A DNA stretch of 6,862 nucleotides from assembly GCA_031283985.1 (NCBI GenBank), contig JAITAQ010000010.1, positions 1 through 6,862 on the forward strand, read 5' to 3'. The notes below the pieces were generated by a model. It did no database searches. It worked only from the letters and a program-made list of their open reading frames with translations, and had not been told where the DNA came from. Positions 6,250 to 6,862 of the stretch are shown here, one piece after another. Every line of letters starts with the position of its first letter. Within the stretch, counting starts at the first letter, position 1. The position numbers and the translations under genes are program-made. Origin of the DNA: Endomicrobium sp. GTDB lineage: Bacteria > Elusimicrobiota > Endomicrobiia > Endomicrobiales > Endomicrobiaceae.

Positions 6250-6862
6250 ATGGATAGGTTATTTTGCAGAAAAAATGCTTTTTTTATTGCTGGTTTTGTT
6301 GTTTTGTTTAAAATATTTTTATCTACTTCTATAGAGCTTCATCCAGATGAGTCGTATTATTGGTTTTGGTCCCAGCATTTAGCTCTAGGATACTTTGACC
6401 ATTCTCCAATGGTGGCGTGGTTTATAAAAGCAACTACCTTATTTTTCAACTCTGAAATGGCAGTAAGATTTTCTTCTATAATAACGACTATAATAGTCAG
6501 CTTTTTGATATGGAATCTGGCTAAAAATCTTTTTAATGAAACTATAGCAGCGGCGGCTGTTATCGTATTAAATACTTTGCCTGAAATGATGACAGCCTCT
6601 ATAATAATAACACCTGACACGCCTCTATTTTTATTTTTTCTTTGAGCGTTTATTATTTGTGGCGTTTGATTGAAAGTGACCAAACAAAGTATTGGTATAT
6701 AACAGGCTTGTTTTTTGGCTTGGCTCTTCTGTCAAAATATACTGCCGTATTGTTTGGATTAAGCCTTTTTATGTACATAATTGCAGATAGAAAATGGTAC
6801 TGGTTTAAAAATAAACATTTCTATCTTATGTTTATTATCTCTTTCATTATGTTTTTGCCTGT
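6250..6862 (+). pseudogene. Second GT39 (PMT/ArnT-like) glycosyltransferase, frameshifted, 3' end outside window
   Basis: The ATG has a good GGAG ribosome binding site. The first 131 codons encode the start of a GT39 membrane transferase: HPDESYYW (31-38) with the D-E pair, YFDHSPM (48-54), AVRF (71-74) and TPDTP (121-125). The frame hits TGA at 6643-6645. From TTG at 6642 the next phase is open to the window edge (73 codons plus two bases) and continues the same protein: LSVYYLWRLIESD, then TGLFFGLALLSKY, then WYWFKNK and FLP. These match, in order and spacing, LLSLLIF, TTGFAMLSKY, RFWFKNK and FLPV of the intact paralogue at 2131-4275. Restoring a single T in the CTTTG at 6639-6643 rejoins both halves. 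No other lesion is visible, so this is a recent mutation, a phase-variable tract, or a sequencing error. Whether this copy also carries a PAP2 domain cannot be seen. Confidence 0.85.

Noticed and set aside
6632..6645. Programmed -1 ribosomal frameshift at the T-rich tract
   Set aside because: The reading phase (TTA TTT TTT CTT TGA) does not present a proper X XXY YYZ slippery heptamer, and GT39 genes are not known to need frameshifting; mutation or sequencing error is simpler.
6357..6683. 108-codon minus-strand ORF
   Set aside because: It is antisense to the frameshifted GT39 gene; the plus-strand translation has clear GT39 motifs on both sides of the lesion.

Overview
This is an AT-rich bacterial chromosomal window with a Gram-negative envelope-glycan character. 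It holds the 3' end of a ribosomal protein S1 gene, a secreted glycoside-hydrolase-like protein, a three-gene glycosyltransferase operon, and the start of a second membrane glycosyltransferase gene that is frameshifted. The AT bias, the Cys-rich family 9 glycosyltransferase, and a fresh frameshift beside an intact paralogue remind me of Elusimicrobiota, in particular Endomicrobium-like insect-gut symbionts. That placement is an inference from overall character; no marker in the window proves it.

Layout. Positions 2-298 (+) encode the last S1 repeat and acidic tail of rpsA. After a convergent spacer, 485-1684 (-) encodes an exported DUF4015 (GHL) TIM-barrel protein. Its promoter matches the sigma-70 consensus at both hexamers with a 17-bp spacer, and lies so close to the ATG that the mRNA should be almost leaderless. 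Positions 1685-2130 hold no convincing gene, only one 40-codon ORF with a good Shine-Dalgarno sequence. The main operon runs leftward from 6155 to 2131: a GT9 heptosyltransferase-like enzyme, a DPM1-like GT2 polyprenyl-phosphate sugar synthase, and a GT39 membrane glycosyltransferase with a complete PAP2 phosphatase domain fused at its C-terminus. A short intergenic region then carries overlapping divergent promoters, and at 6250 (+) a second GT39 gene begins. It is interrupted at 6643 by a stop caused by one missing base, and its reading frame resumes immediately in another phase up to the window end.

How the genes may work together (inference from families): GT2 would charge the polyprenyl-phosphate carrier with a hexose, and GT39 would transfer that sugar to an acceptor on the outer face of the inner membrane. 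The fused PAP2 domain could remove phosphate from a lipid phosphate or pyrophosphate, either recycling the carrier or editing the acceptor. The GT9 enzyme would add a sugar to a core oligosaccharide or similar glycan on the cytoplasmic side. The GT2 stop and the GT39-PAP2 start are adjacent, which supports coupled production of sugar donor and transferase. No CRISPR array, RNA gene, insertion sequence or phage feature was seen. The GT39-PAP2 fusion and the Cys-rich GT9 are the most notable items; I did not find a clearly new class of system.
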